Assembly: GCF_032017025.1 (NCBI RefSeq)
Contig: NZ_DALZQO010000001.1
Span: 186,001 to 250,000 of the forward strand
Origin: Hydrogenoanaerobacterium sp032017025
GTDB taxonomy: Bacteria; Bacillota; Clostridia; Oscillospirales; Ruminococcaceae
DNA length: 64,000 bases
Direction of reading: 5' to 3'
The translations under genes and the position numbers were made by a program. The notes beneath the pieces were generated by a model. That model ran no database searches. It saw only the letters and a list, made by a program, of their open reading frames with translations, and was not told where the DNA came from. This document shows, in pieces, positions 17,249 through 25,905 of this stretch (positions are counted from its first letter, which is position 1; every line of letters starts with the position of its first letter).

Positions 17249-18555
17249 TAAATTAACCGCTCCTGTTTTTTGTTATTAGCCATTACTTTCCATGCATGCA
17301 GCGCCAAAGATACGCTGATGACACCGTACGCAATAAATACGCGGAAATATTCGCCGATCTGCGGGTCGTTGAACAGTTCCTTGCCCGCGAGAGGGGATAC
17401 GATAAACAGCAGATGGAACAGCAACACACCGATAATGGCTTGTTTGTTCGTTGCCTTGGCCACCGATGCGCCACCTACCACAATGGCAGCTACCGCAAAG
17501 GTTCCCACCTGCTCATGGCTGGCGTAGGTGTTAAGGGTACCGATATTCTGCAGGTAGATGATCTGACCCCATGCAGAAAAGATGGTGGAAAGAATGATGG
17601 CGATAATGCGGGTGCGGTCTACATTAATGCCCGCCACCTGCGCAACGGCCCCATTCTGCCCAATTGTACGGAAATCCTGACCCAACTTGATGCGCATAAT
17701 CAGGACATTAATCAGACACAGCAGTGCAATTGCTGCCATAGTTGCCACCGGGATGTCTACGAAAGCGAGCATCATCTTAAACTTGCGGTTAGATGCCACA
17801 AAAGCCAGGAATGCAATGCTCAAAACCACCATTGCGATGTTCTTGATTAAAAGCTTTTGACTTACGGAAACACCATCCCGCTTGATTTTTAAAAGATGGC
17901 GCACAATTTGGAAGACTGCCAATGTGATTACTGCCGCCAGCACGATTGTCACGGTTTTGTCCATCGACAGCTTCAAACATCCGTCCAGAGAATATTTCAG
18001 TGTTCCGGTCAGATCGACTGTGTTCTTAATGCCGGCACCGGAATTGATCATCATAACCGGGTTTTCCATTGGGATGACTCTGCCTACCAGAAACAGGTAG
18101 ATAAACTGGTAAATACCGTTTGCAAAGAAACCTAAAATCATAGTGGTAATCATTTCATTGCCTTTGGTTTTGTTTAATATCTTACCGGTTAAGTAACCAA
18201 ACAAAATGGCGAAAGGCATGCTGAGCAGCAGCGTCAGCAAAAAGCCGCCAAAACCTGTAAAGCCCCAGTGCACGGCAGATATAATTGCCATCTGCCCTGC
18301 CATGGCACCGATTACGATTCCGAAGTTTAACCCCATACCGGCTACTACCGGAATAATTAGGGAGAGTACCAAAAAGGTATTACGCGCGAATCGGTTAACC
18401 AATTCCTCCAAGACAAAGGACAGCGGCTGTTTGGAAAGAAAGAAGCCGCCAACACCAAGTACGAGGAATACGATGACGACCATATTCTGCGATAAAAAGT
18501 GGGTAAAGCTATCCTTAAACTGGTTATTTGTTTTTTTATTTTGCAATGGGGTCAT
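17248..18555 (-). CDS. ABC importer permease (BPD_transp_2 type), second subunit
   Basis: A 435-residue membrane protein with about ten helices from the ribose/nucleoside (BmpA-associated) permease family. NFGIVIGAMAGQMAII and MITTMILGFFANGIYQFIYL are typical, and LGQDFRTIGQNGAVAQVAGI is the coupling loop that meets the ATPase. The ATG at 18555 lies eight bases behind GAGAGG and two bases before the upstream permease stop ends, so the genes overlap. The end overlaps the M20 peptidase start by one base. A long loop between helices (about residues 220-265) makes it larger than its partner. It is closely similar to the permease at 59848-61110. Confidence 0.9.
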   Translation of the reverse strand: MTPLQNKKTNNQFKDSFTHFLSQNMVVIVFLVLGVGGFFLSKQPLSFVLEELVNRFARNTFLVLSLIIPVVAGMGLNFGIVIGAMAGQMAIISAVHWGFTGFGGFLLTLLLSMPFAILFGYLTGKILNKTKGNEMITTMILGFFANGIYQFIYLFLVGRVIPMENPVMMINSGAGIKNTVDLTGTLKYSLDGCLKLSMDKTVTIVLAAVITLAVFQIVRHLLKIKRDGVSVSQKLLIKNIAMVVLSIAFLAFVASNRKFKMMLAFVDIPVATMAAIALLCLINVLIMRIKLGQDFRTIGQNGAVAQVAGINVDRTRIIAIILSTIFSAWGQIIYLQNIGTLNTYASHEQVGTFAVAAIVVGGASVAKATNKQAIIGVLLFHLLFIVSPLAGKELFNDPQIGEYFRVFIAYGVISVSLALHAWKVMANNKKQERLI

Positions 18556-18556
18556 T

Positions 18557-19597
18557 TTATTCACCTCTCTTTACCTTTGTCAATGCGTAGATAATAATGC
18601 CGTTGCTCACCAAGATGCGGACAATTTCCGCCAGATTCCCATCAGGAGCGACCTTGTTTGCCACTGGCATTGCCAACGTCAAAACTCCTTGGAATAAAAA
18701 GGTGCCGATGAGTACATTGCTGATGCTGGCAGTTTTTGCACTGGCGCCACCGATCAAAATCGCGGCGACTGCTGCAAAGCCCATCATCATCGGCGCCTGA
18801 TAGAGCTGGAAGAAACCAAAGCTCTGGGCATAAACAATAATACCGACTGCACCCAGCACCGTGGAGAAAATGGTACCACCAATGCGGTAACGATCTACAT
18901 TAATGCCATTCGCCTTGGCAAAATCGGGGTTCTCACCTGCCGCGCGCATAATAACGCCGGTTTTGCTACGGAAAAACAGCCATACAATTAGGCACATTAG
19001 CAGAGCAAATAAAATTAATCCGGTGGGGATGGAAAAATGCTCGCCGATTTTTATTGCCAAGAAATTATCCAGCAGTTGTCCATATTTTTCTGATACATCA
19101 ATCGTAGTCCTCAATCCCTTACCAATTGGCCATACCAGTTCGGGGGCGTTGAACGGGAGAGTAACCCACGAAATACACATCAGAGAGATCACGGAGAAGC
19201 CCATATAGGTAGCAACCATCATCTCCGAGCGCTTAACCTTGTTGAGCAACATTCCGTAAAGTCCGCCGACCACAACGCTAAACGGAATAGAAATTAAAAT
19301 GCCTATGATAAAGGCCGGAAAGCCTGTAAGTCCCATTTCCAGAGCGATTAGGCCACCCAGCAGTCCACAGACGATGCTCAGCGGCAAACCGAAATTCAAA
19401 CCGATTCCGCAGGCAATGCCCGGAACCATTGAAAGCACCAAAGTTGTGTGCATACCAAACCTCACCAGGACATCGGTGGCGGTCATTGCCATGGGGATAT
19501 CGTATACGCCAATCATTGCACAGAGGAAGAGAAAAAACGCAATGATAATCAGGCGGGCGGTTCCTATCTTTGCAACTAAATTCTTCACAGAGGTCAA
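18557..19597 (-). CDS. ABC importer permease (BPD_transp_2 type), first subunit
   Basis: A 346-residue permease with about nine or ten helices. NFGLPLSIVCGLLGGLIALE and KRSEMMVATYMGFSVISLMC are family-like, and MRAAGENPDFAKANGINVDR is the ATPase-contact loop. The TTG start at 19597 has GGAGG nine bases upstream, overlapping the end of the ATPase gene by spacing only. Paired with the longer permease it would form the channel of a two-permease importer. Its partner in the second system is the gene at 61103-62155, with the same order and strong resemblance. Confidence 0.9.
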   Translation of the reverse strand: MTSVKNLVAKIGTARLIIIAFFLFLCAMIGVYDIPMAMTATDVLVRFGMHTTLVLSMVPGIACGIGLNFGLPLSIVCGLLGGLIALEMGLTGFPAFIIGILISIPFSVVVGGLYGMLLNKVKRSEMMVATYMGFSVISLMCISWVTLPFNAPELVWPIGKGLRTTIDVSEKYGQLLDNFLAIKIGEHFSIPTGLILFALLMCLIVWLFFRSKTGVIMRAAGENPDFAKANGINVDRYRIGGTIFSTVLGAVGIIVYAQSFGFFQLYQAPMMMGFAAVAAILIGGASAKTASISNVLIGTFLFQGVLTLAMPVANKVAPDGNLAEIVRILVSNGIIIYALTKVKRGE

Positions 19598-19598
19598 C

Positions 19599-21200
19599 TT
19601 ATTCTACCTCCTTCTTATATTTATCGTAGTTTCCTGCCATCATCAAGCCATAGTCTGCATCGCTGTCAAACGGAGACAGAACGCCTTCTACCTTTCCGTT
19701 GTAAATGATGGCGACGCGGTCACATACCGAACGCAGCTCAGCCAGCTCGCTAGAAGTCATGACAATGGTGACACCTTCTTCGCGATTGATCTTGAGCAGG
19801 TATTCCAACAGAATTTTTTTAGCACCGATATCAATGCCGCGGGTAGGTTCGGAGACAAAAAGGAGTTTGGGGCCGGTGGTTAATGCACGAGCCATACATA
19901 CCTTTTGTTGGTTACCGCCAGACAGCCTTCTGGTAATCTGTTGGGGGCTTGTGCAACGAATATCCAGTTCTCGAATCATCTCCTCGCTGCGTTTACGCAT
20001 TTCCCTACGGTTCAGAAAACGGAACGGGCCTACCCGTTTGAGGTAACTATGCTTAATGTTAAGCGCTGTCATTACAATATTCTCTTCAATAGAGGTATCC
20101 AGTAGCAATCCGTTGCCTCTTCTGTTTTCAGAAACGATGGCAATGGATCGGGACAAAGAATTCTTGGTATCCGCCAAATCCATCTTTTCTCCCTCGAAAT
20201 AGACCTCTCCTTCTGCCGGAAAGAGACCCATAATGCCGTTGGAGATTCCGATTTTTCCCTGCCCGGCCAAGCCGCCGATGCCGAGGATCTCTCCTTCTTG
20301 AATCGACAGAGATACATTTTTAACCTGTTCACCAGGCATCTGCACCCTCAGATTTTTAATCTCCAGAATTGTCTTACCCGATTTCTGGCGCTTATCGTCA
20401 GTTGCGTCTACCATGTGATCAATCTTACGGCCAACCATCAATTCAGCCAGCTGCTTGGCATTTGTTTGCTCCTTAGGCATCTGTGCTACCATTTCGCCAT
20501 CTCGTAGAATGGTGACGTTATCTGCAACCTCGATGACCTCATCCAAGCGGTGGGTGATGAAAATAATCGCTATCCCTTTGGCTGCAATCTCTTTCATGAT
20601 TTTCAGCAGGGTTTGGGCCTCGCTTTCGGTAAGTACCGCGGTGGGCTCATCAAATACCAGTAGCTTAATATTCTTTTTATCAATTTCGCGTGCAATCTCG
20701 ACAAACTGCATATGCCCTACCGGCAGCCCAGACACCAGCGCATTCTCGCTGATATTCATACCCAGCTCATCCAGAGAGGCGCGCGACTCCTTTTTCATCG
20801 CGGCAACATCCAGAACGCGCACTTTTGGCCCGAACACATAGCTCAGCGGGTTTGGTTTGGTGATTTCGCGGTTGAGCTTGATGTTTTCTGCAACGGTAAA
20901 GCCCGGGATCAACATAAACTCCTGATGAACCATGCCTATTCCAAGTTCCATCGCCTGGTTGGGCGATGATATATTAAGCTCTTTTCCTTCGGATTTGATG
21001 CTTCCGGAAAATCCACCGGTAGAGTGGATTACCGACATGCCGAACAGGATATTCATCAAAGTGGACTTGCCCGCGCCGTTTTCCCCCAAAAGCGCATGGA
21101 TCTCTCCCGGCTTTATGGAAAGGCTTACACCCTTTAGCACCTTATTGCCAAAGTACTCTTTTTGGATGTTTTCCATCTGAAGAATGTAATTGTTTTCCAT
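19599..21200 (-). CDS. ABC importer ATPase with two nucleotide-binding domains
   Basis: A 533-residue fused ATPase of the sugar/nucleoside type. The first domain has Walker A GENGAGKST, the signature region GLPVGHMQFVEIAREI and Walker B LLVFDEPTAVL. The second has the degenerate Walker A GLAGQGKIG, the signature RLSGGNQQKVCMAR and LLFVSEPTRGIDIG. Degeneration of one site is normal in this class. The ATG at 21200 lies eight bases behind AAAGGGG and gives an N-terminus (MENNYILQMENIQKEYFGNK) that lines up with the second-system homologue, so it is preferred to the ATG at 21218. It follows the binding-protein gene behind an intergenic hairpin. Confidence 0.93.
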   Translation of the reverse strand: MENNYILQMENIQKEYFGNKVLKGVSLSIKPGEIHALLGENGAGKSTLMNILFGMSVIHSTGGFSGSIKSEGKELNISSPNQAMELGIGMVHQEFMLIPGFTVAENIKLNREITKPNPLSYVFGPKVRVLDVAAMKKESRASLDELGMNISENALVSGLPVGHMQFVEIAREIDKKNIKLLVFDEPTAVLTESEAQTLLKIMKEIAAKGIAIIFITHRLDEVIEVADNVTILRDGEMVAQMPKEQTNAKQLAELMVGRKIDHMVDATDDKRQKSGKTILEIKNLRVQMPGEQVKNVSLSIQEGEILGIGGLAGQGKIGISNGIMGLFPAEGEVYFEGEKMDLADTKNSLSRSIAIVSENRRGNGLLLDTSIEENIVMTALNIKHSYLKRVGPFRFLNRREMRKRSEEMIRELDIRCTSPQQITRRLSGGNQQKVCMARALTTGPKLLFVSEPTRGIDIGAKKILLEYLLKINREEGVTIVMTSSELAELRSVCDRVAIIYNGKVEGVLSPFDSDADYGLMMAGNYDKYKKEVE

Positions 21201-21269
21201 CCTCTTTTCCCCTTTCATTTCTCTATTGTGTGAATGGACGGGAGAATATCTTCCTAGTGTCAGGCACGT

Positions 21270-21297
21270 AAAAAAGCCCTATGAGCCATAGGGCTTT
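21270..21297 (-). terminator. Hairpin with T run between the binding-protein and ATPase genes
   Basis: AAAGCCCTATG and CATAGGGCTTT pair on the minus strand around a three-base loop and end in TTTTTT. It probably acts as a partial terminator, so that the binding protein is made in excess over the transporter subunits, as is usual in binding-protein operons. Confidence 0.8.
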
Positions 21298-21405
21298 CTC
21301 ACAGACCTAACCAGCCACAATACGGAAATTTCATGCCGACGAGCGGGAAAGGTTCCGGCTCATGGGCACTGCATGCTTTTACTAAGGCTTAAAATAAGAA
21401 TTCTC

Positions 21406-22566
21406 TTAGAAATTCACATAAGGTAGCATAACAGTCCAGAAATTCTCCAGACGAATGCCGGTCTTAGGATTGTCATAGACAGTCAAGCTCGCTTCGTCAA
21501 TTCCCTGGTAGGCGCTGAGGATATCGCGCATATGCTCAAAATCTTGCTTACCGTTGGTTTTGCCGCTTGCCCAATCAAAGGCATACTCCGCGCCGCACTC
21601 AATGAACATCTGGTTCATGGGGTATTTCCAGGTAGAAATACGACCACTCTCACCTTTTTCAGAAACCTTCTTTTCAATCTCTTCGCAGACATAATCTACG
21701 TCGCCTTTTTTATCATCAGGGATGGAGATACCCAGTGCACCCGGGAAACCATGGTAAGGGGAAGGACAGCAGGGCATAACATAGATAGCGCCATTATCAA
21801 TCGTAGATTTGATCAAAGGCTCCTGCATGGAACAGTTGGTTGCATAAAAGGCTGTGTCTTTGCCGTACTGCTGCACCATTCTTGGAATATCCTCCAGCAT
21901 AAACTGCTGAGTACCGGAAATACCGGCATCCGACTGCGGGTCGGGAGCGGTTGCGTCATGGAACTCAATGCCCAGTTCTTCGCATTTTTTACGGATGACA
22001 TCTCTGCGGTAAACCAGCATCTCCATGGACATATGGCGGGGGAAAGAGTAGTGGATAAAGGTTTTGGCACCCATAGCCTTTGCCTGCTCCGCCATACCGA
22101 CGCCCATGTCGATTTCATTGGACTGCAGCACCACATCTGCTTTGGATGCGATCATTGAAGGGTCTTCACCGGGAGTTCCGGCAACAAACAGCATGTCGTC
22201 TCTTTTCTCGCGAACCTTGTCGATTGCGGCAGAGATACCATTAACCGCCTGCACGAAAACAATCGCCTTAATGTCGGGGTCGGCTGCCAGTGCCAGCGTA
22301 TTCGCAATGGTGGTCTCTTGTTCTTTCATGTTGTTATCCGGGTAAGTCTGGATTACAACTCGATCTTTACCGTATTTTCTCTGGACCTCTTCTGCTTTGC
22401 GGTACTCCTCCTCGTTTTGAGAAACAGTTGCCACCAGTAAACCAATCTTAAAGTTTTCTCCATCTGCAGATGCCTCACCGGAGGTGGCGGGCTCTGCACC
22501 ACCATTGCAGGCTACCATGGAACCAGCTATCATTATAGCAAGCACACATGCCAAAATTCTTTTCAT
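21406..22566 (-). CDS. DUF3798 family substrate-binding lipoprotein
   Basis: A 386-residue exported lipoprotein: a basic start, a hydrophobic stretch and a lipobox-like GSMVAC with Cys20, followed by a Gly/Ser/Glu-rich linker to about residue 38. The body resembles periplasmic-binding type I folds (FKIGLLVATVSQNEEEYRKA, DIKAIVFVQAVNGISAAIDK, ADVVLQSNEIDMGVGMAEQA) and I recognise it as DUF3798, whose substrates are not known to me. An AAGGAG site precedes the ATG. It is the first gene of the importer operon and lies about 95 bp behind a 19-bp-spacer promoter with a MerR-type dyad. A partial second copy sits at the right edge of the window. Confidence 0.83.
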   Translation of the reverse strand: MKRILACVLAIMIAGSMVACNGGAEPATSGEASADGENFKIGLLVATVSQNEEEYRKAEEVQRKYGKDRVVIQTYPDNNMKEQETTIANTLALAADPDIKAIVFVQAVNGISAAIDKVREKRDDMLFVAGTPGEDPSMIASKADVVLQSNEIDMGVGMAEQAKAMGAKTFIHYSFPRHMSMEMLVYRRDVIRKKCEELGIEFHDATAPDPQSDAGISGTQQFMLEDIPRMVQQYGKDTAFYATNCSMQEPLIKSTIDNGAIYVMPCCPSPYHGFPGALGISIPDDKKGDVDYVCEEIEKKVSEKGESGRISTWKYPMNQMFIECGAEYAFDWASGKTNGKQDFEHMRDILSAYQGIDEASLTVYDNPKTGIRLENFWTVMLPYVNF

Positions 22567-22668
22567 TTTCTTTGCTCCTTTTTAAAAATATTAATCGAAG
22601 ATCAGCTCGTCAACCAGCCAATTACAAACAAACTGTATTTGCTAGGGCGAGCTTTATGCATCTTTATT

Positions 22669-22699
22669 ATTATAAACTCTGCCCAGGGGGCAGTGTCAA
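22669..22699 (-). promoter_or_regulatory. Promoter of the DUF3798 importer operon with MerR-type operator
   Basis: On the minus strand a perfect TTGACA (22694-22699) and a perfect TATAAT (22669-22674) are 19 bp apart. That is too long for good sigma-A use without help and is the hallmark of MerR-activated promoters. The spacer holds a perfect dyad, CTGCCC, three bases, GGGCAG (22679-22693), centred 8 bp from the -35 box. The divergent gene encodes a MerR-type regulator. Boxes and dyad are seen; the regulator link is inferred. Confidence 0.78.
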
Positions 22700-22883
22700 T
22701 TTATTTGCCGTAATTTGTCTATTTTCGGACAGATACACTATAAACCAATTTATTGTTGTATAATTTCCACAGTTTTTTCACAATCTCGCATCTTTGATAG
22801 ATTTAAAATTACATTTATTGGTTTTGAATCTAAAATTTATTTGATTACACGCCTAATTTTTGTGCTCATTTTATAATTCGGTA

Positions 22884-22913
22884 TTGACTATGCCCATAGG
22901 GCGAACTTATAAT
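22884..22913 (+). promoter_or_regulatory. Promoter of the MerR-methyltransferase gene with matching dyad
   Basis: TTGACT (22884-22889) and TATAAT (22908-22913) are separated by 18 bp. The spacer contains GCCC, three bases, GGGC (22892-22902), centred 8 bp from the -35 box, exactly as in the divergent importer promoter. The rest of the roughly 390-bp divergent region is A/T-rich and shows no further gene. Confidence 0.75.
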
Positions 22914-22956
22914 GAACATAAAGTTTAAAAGCCGAACCGCCGGAAGGAGTTTTATT

Positions 22957-24000
22957 GTGAATACGAAAAAGATTTGCAGCCAGCTGAACGTTACCCAAAA
23001 ACTTCTACGCACTTATGAGGACCACGGCATTATCACGCCTATGCGCGGAGAGAACAACTACCGTGCTTACTCCATCGACGATGTGGTAAAAATCAAATGC
23101 ATTATGCTTTTGCGGGAGTTCGGGTTCTCCTACGGGCAAATACGAACCATTTTAAATGAAAGCAGCAACCCGAGTAACCGCTTCGACCAGACTTTCTACA
23201 TTCATCTAAAGACAGTCGAACGAAAAATTCAGGAGCTTGAAGAGACTAAAACCAACCTTAAAAGATGTATCAACGATTTTCTGAGCAGCGGGGATGATGT
23301 GAGCAGTGCCCTAACTACCATCATCAATTTTCAAGGCAACGTCCGTACCGACGACAATGAGCTCTCGGATTTTAGCTGGGACTTTGACAACTTGGCAGAC
23401 TCCTACGACGAAAACGTCATAATGAGAACGCCGGAGCATCAAAAAGCCCTACATACCCTGCGCAGCTATATTTTAGAGCATAGTGTGGCGAAGCACAGCA
23501 AAATTTTGGACGTTGGCTGCGGTTCATGTTATCTGTGGCACGGCACCAAGGACAAGCATCTGCACATTACCGGGATGGATAACAGCTTGAGGATGATCTT
23601 TTGTGCGCGCGAAAAGTTACCCTGGATCAAGTTCATGCTGGCGGATATTTTAGAAAACGACCTCCCCGACAACCCAAAATTCGATCTGGTTACGTCCTCC
23701 TACACGCTTCACCACATTCCTTATAAGCACCAGTATACCGCCATCTCCAATATGCTCTCGGTGATGGACCACCATGGGCAACTTGTCCTAATGGATCGAA
23801 TGTTTTACGATGCTGCAGATGCACAAATACTGCGCAACTATTATATTCAGGCTGGGGAATTTCGGAAGCTCTCTGATATGACCACCGAATTTTTCCCTTA
23901 TGTTAATCACTTGCTGTCCTTCTTTGAAGCGAATGGTTATCATGCCACAACCCGAAACATTGATAAAGGGGTCTGGATGATCATTGTTACACAGCAGTAA
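22957..24000 (+). CDS. MerR-type regulator fused to a SAM-dependent methyltransferase domain
   Basis: A 347-residue fusion. Residues 2-60 form a MerR winged helix (ICSQLNVTQKLLRTYEDHGI, then RAYSIDDVVKIKCIMLLREF). Residues about 80-110 form the usual dimer coiled coil. From about 140 to the end lies a class I methyltransferase: motif I is ILDVGCGS (about 183-190), an acidic loop follows in GMDNS, and FDLVTSSYTLHH (about 242-253) is the post-motif strand. The GTG at 22957 has AAGGAG seven bases upstream; the ATG at 22912 overlaps the -10 box and cannot be the start. MerR effector domains are usually ligand-binding; an enzyme-like domain here suggests sensing SAM or a methyl acceptor. It sits divergent to the importer and 32 bp before an M24 peptidase. 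Confidence 0.88.
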   Translation: MNTKKICSQLNVTQKLLRTYEDHGIITPMRGENNYRAYSIDDVVKIKCIMLLREFGFSYGQIRTILNESSNPSNRFDQTFYIHLKTVERKIQELEETKTNLKRCINDFLSSGDDVSSALTTIINFQGNVRTDDNELSDFSWDFDNLADSYDENVIMRTPEHQKALHTLRSYILEHSVAKHSKILDVGCGSCYLWHGTKDKHLHITGMDNSLRMIFCAREKLPWIKFMLADILENDLPDNPKFDLVTSSYTLHHIPYKHQYTAISNMLSVMDHHGQLVLMDRMFYDAADAQILRNYYIQAGEFRKLSDMTTEFFPYVNHLLSFFEANGYHATTRNIDKGVWMIIVTQQ

Positions 24001-24032
24001 GCTTTTAAAACGAACCGAAAAGGAGTATTTTT

Positions 24033-25112
24033 ATGCATTTAAACCGAATCCAAAAGGTAATGGAGCATATGAAATCCAAACAAATTGACCAGCTGATTGT
24101 CTCTTCGCCTGCTTCGCTATTTTATCTGACCGGGCACTGGGTTCACCCCGGCAAGCGTTTTTTGGCGCTGCTTTTAACTTCAGAAGGAACCTGTACCTAT
24201 TTTGCCAATGAGCTTTTCCATTTGAACGAATCGATTTCCTGCCCGGTAGTTCGCTATTCCGACAATCAGGATCCCCTCAATTTTTTGATGCAGCATCTTG
24301 CTGACCGCGCAACGATCGGTGTAGATAACAGCCTTTGTGCAAACCTGTTGCTGGGTATGCTCCAACGGCTGCACCATGCCAAAGTCGTGTTTGCCGCCGA
24401 ATGTGTTGATTTGGTGCGTATGGTCAAGGATGCCGAAGAGATCTGTCTGTTGCGGGAATCCTCACGGATCAACGACCTTACCATGGCGGACATCATTTCT
24501 ACCATACATCCAAACTTTACCGAACTGGAGTTAGCGCATCGGTTACCGGAGCTGTATTGCAGCCATGGCGGGGATGGATACGCCGTGGTTCCCATTGTTT
24601 CCTATGGCCCAAACTGTGCCGACGCTCATCATCGTCCCGATAGCACCCGCTTATCGAAAGGGGACAGCATCGTTTTGGATATGGGTATCCCTTATCAGAG
24701 CTATTGTTCGGATATGACCCGTACTGTTTTTTATGGCGACATCTCCGACGAATTCGAAAGAATCTACCACATTGTATTAAAAGCCCAGCTGGCAGCCTGC
24801 GAAGCCATAAAGCCCGGTATGCGATGCTGTGACATCGACGCCGTTGCACGCGGCATTATTACAGAAGAGGGCTATGGCCCCTATTTCACCCACCGTACCG
24901 GTCATAATATCGGCATCGAGGGGCATGAGTTTCCCTCTATTGGCATTGGCAATGAAATGCCGCTTCAGGCGGGAATGGTCTTCTCCGTTGAGCCAGGTAT
25001 TTACCTGCCTAAGCAGGGTGGTGTACGTATTGAAGACTTGGTAGTGGTCACGGATGATGGCTGTGAAATTTTGAATCATTACACCAAGGAACTCCAGATA
25101 ATTTCAGAGTAA
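24033..25112 (+). CDS. M24 family metallopeptidase (Xaa-Pro dipeptidase/aminopeptidase type)
   Basis: A 359-residue peptidase with the N-terminal creatinase-like domain (about residues 1-130) and the C-terminal pita-bread domain. The five metal ligands are all in place: Asp216 (VLDMG), Asp227 (SDMTRT), His291 (GHNIG), Glu320 (SVEPG) and Glu334 (RIED). The fold and length fit Xaa-Pro dipeptidases and PepQ/YpdF-like enzymes that free N-terminal residues before proline. The ATG has AAGGAG eight bases upstream and follows the MerR-methyltransferase gene by 32 bp, so they share a transcript. With the M20 enzyme across the divergent promoter, two peptidases flank one importer. Confidence 0.92.
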   Translation: MHLNRIQKVMEHMKSKQIDQLIVSSPASLFYLTGHWVHPGKRFLALLLTSEGTCTYFANELFHLNESISCPVVRYSDNQDPLNFLMQHLADRATIGVDNSLCANLLLGMLQRLHHAKVVFAAECVDLVRMVKDAEEICLLRESSRINDLTMADIISTIHPNFTELELAHRLPELYCSHGGDGYAVVPIVSYGPNCADAHHRPDSTRLSKGDSIVLDMGIPYQSYCSDMTRTVFYGDISDEFERIYHIVLKAQLAACEAIKPGMRCCDIDAVARGIITEEGYGPYFTHRTGHNIGIEGHEFPSIGIGNEMPLQAGMVFSVEPGIYLPKQGGVRIEDLVVVTDDGCEILNHYTKELQIISE

Positions 25113-25200
25113 AAACATCATCCGCCGTCTTCATCATTTTAGTATATAAACCTTTATTTCGTACGAACATAATGGTGGATTTTCACCCAAATGTGCATTG

Positions 25201-25250
25201 AAAAAGCTCTGATTTCTTGCCAAAAACGGCTTGAAATCAGAGCTCTTTTA
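25201..25250. terminator. Bidirectional terminator between the M24 peptidase and rubrerythrin
   Basis: GCTCTGATTTC and GAAATCAGAGC pair around a loop of about 18 bases, with an A run on the left and a T run on the right. It serves the convergent M24 and rubrerythrin transcripts. Confidence 0.82.
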
Positions 25251-25271
25251 TTCCATTTTTCTATCTAAGCA

Positions 25272-25817
25272 CTATTTAAAATATCTGTCTAGACAGCCCT
25301 GGAAAGCACAACCGTGGCGTGCTTCGTCTTTGCACATTTCATGTACTGTATCATGGATCGCATCGAGGCCGAGCTCTTTTGCACGGGTTGCGATTCTTTT
25401 CTTACCCTCGCAAGCACCCTGCTCAGCGGCTACTCTCAGCTCAAGGTTTTTCTTGGTATCGGCATAAACTACCTCACCCAGCAGCTCTGCAAATTTAGCA
25501 GCGTGCTCAGCCTCTTCAAAAGCGGCCTTGGTGTAGCAAGCAGCTACCTCGGGGTAACCCTCTCTCTCCGCCTGACGGGCCATAGCAAGGTACATACCAA
25601 CCTCTGTGCATTCGCCGGTAAAGTTCATTCTCAAGCCCTCGAGAATCTCAGCGTCTACGCCTGCAGCAACACCAATTCTATGCTCATCGGCATAAGACAT
25701 AGTAGAGTTGGTTTTTTCTTCAAACTTTGAAGCGGGAGCTTTGCACTGAGGGCAAAACTCAGGGGCAGCATTTCCGGTGTGGACATACCCACATACGGTA
25801 CATACAAAAGTTTTCAT
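25272..25817 (-). CDS. Reverse rubrerythrin (N-terminal rubredoxin domain)
   Basis: Non-haem iron peroxidase for oxidative-stress defence in anaerobes. The rubredoxin domain is at the N-terminus (CTVCGYVH and CPQCKAP, residues about 6-27), and the ferritin-like di-iron domain follows, with EEAEHAAKF and KDEARHG as the ExxH-type ligands. This inverted order is that of the clostridial reverse rubrerythrins, which are highly induced by oxygen. The ATG at 25817 lies behind GGAGG and gives 181 residues. A well-formed promoter with two dyads lies upstream, pointing to tight control, probably a peroxide- or oxygen-responsive repressor; the actual regulator is not visible here. Confidence 0.93.
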   Translation of the reverse strand: MKTFVCTVCGYVHTGNAAPEFCPQCKAPASKFEEKTNSTMSYADEHRIGVAAGVDAEILEGLRMNFTGECTEVGMYLAMARQAEREGYPEVAACYTKAAFEEAEHAAKFAELLGEVVYADTKKNLELRVAAEQGACEGKKRIATRAKELGLDAIHDTVHEMCKDEARHGCAFQGCLDRYFK

Positions 25818-25856
25818 AATAATTTCCTCCAGCATTCATATTTTAATTTTATAAAT

Positions 25857-25905
25857 AGGAATCGTTCCTGTTTTATTATATACCACACCGGTATATAAAT
25901 TGCAA
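25857..25905 (-). promoter_or_regulatory. Rubrerythrin promoter with two operator-like dyads
   Basis: On the minus strand TTGCAA (25900-25905) and TATAAT (25875-25880) are 19 bp apart. The spacer is filled by a dyad with 9-bp arms, TTATATACC and GGTATATAA, around five bases (25876-25898). A second dyad, AGGAA, three bases, TTCCT (25857-25869), lies at the start site. The rest of the stretch up to 26164 is A/T-rich and shows no gene. Confidence 0.65.

Noticed and set aside
22912..22956. ATG start for the MerR-methyltransferase gene at 22912
   Set aside because: It overlaps the -10 box and has no ribosome site; the GTG at 22957 has AAGGAG at the right distance.
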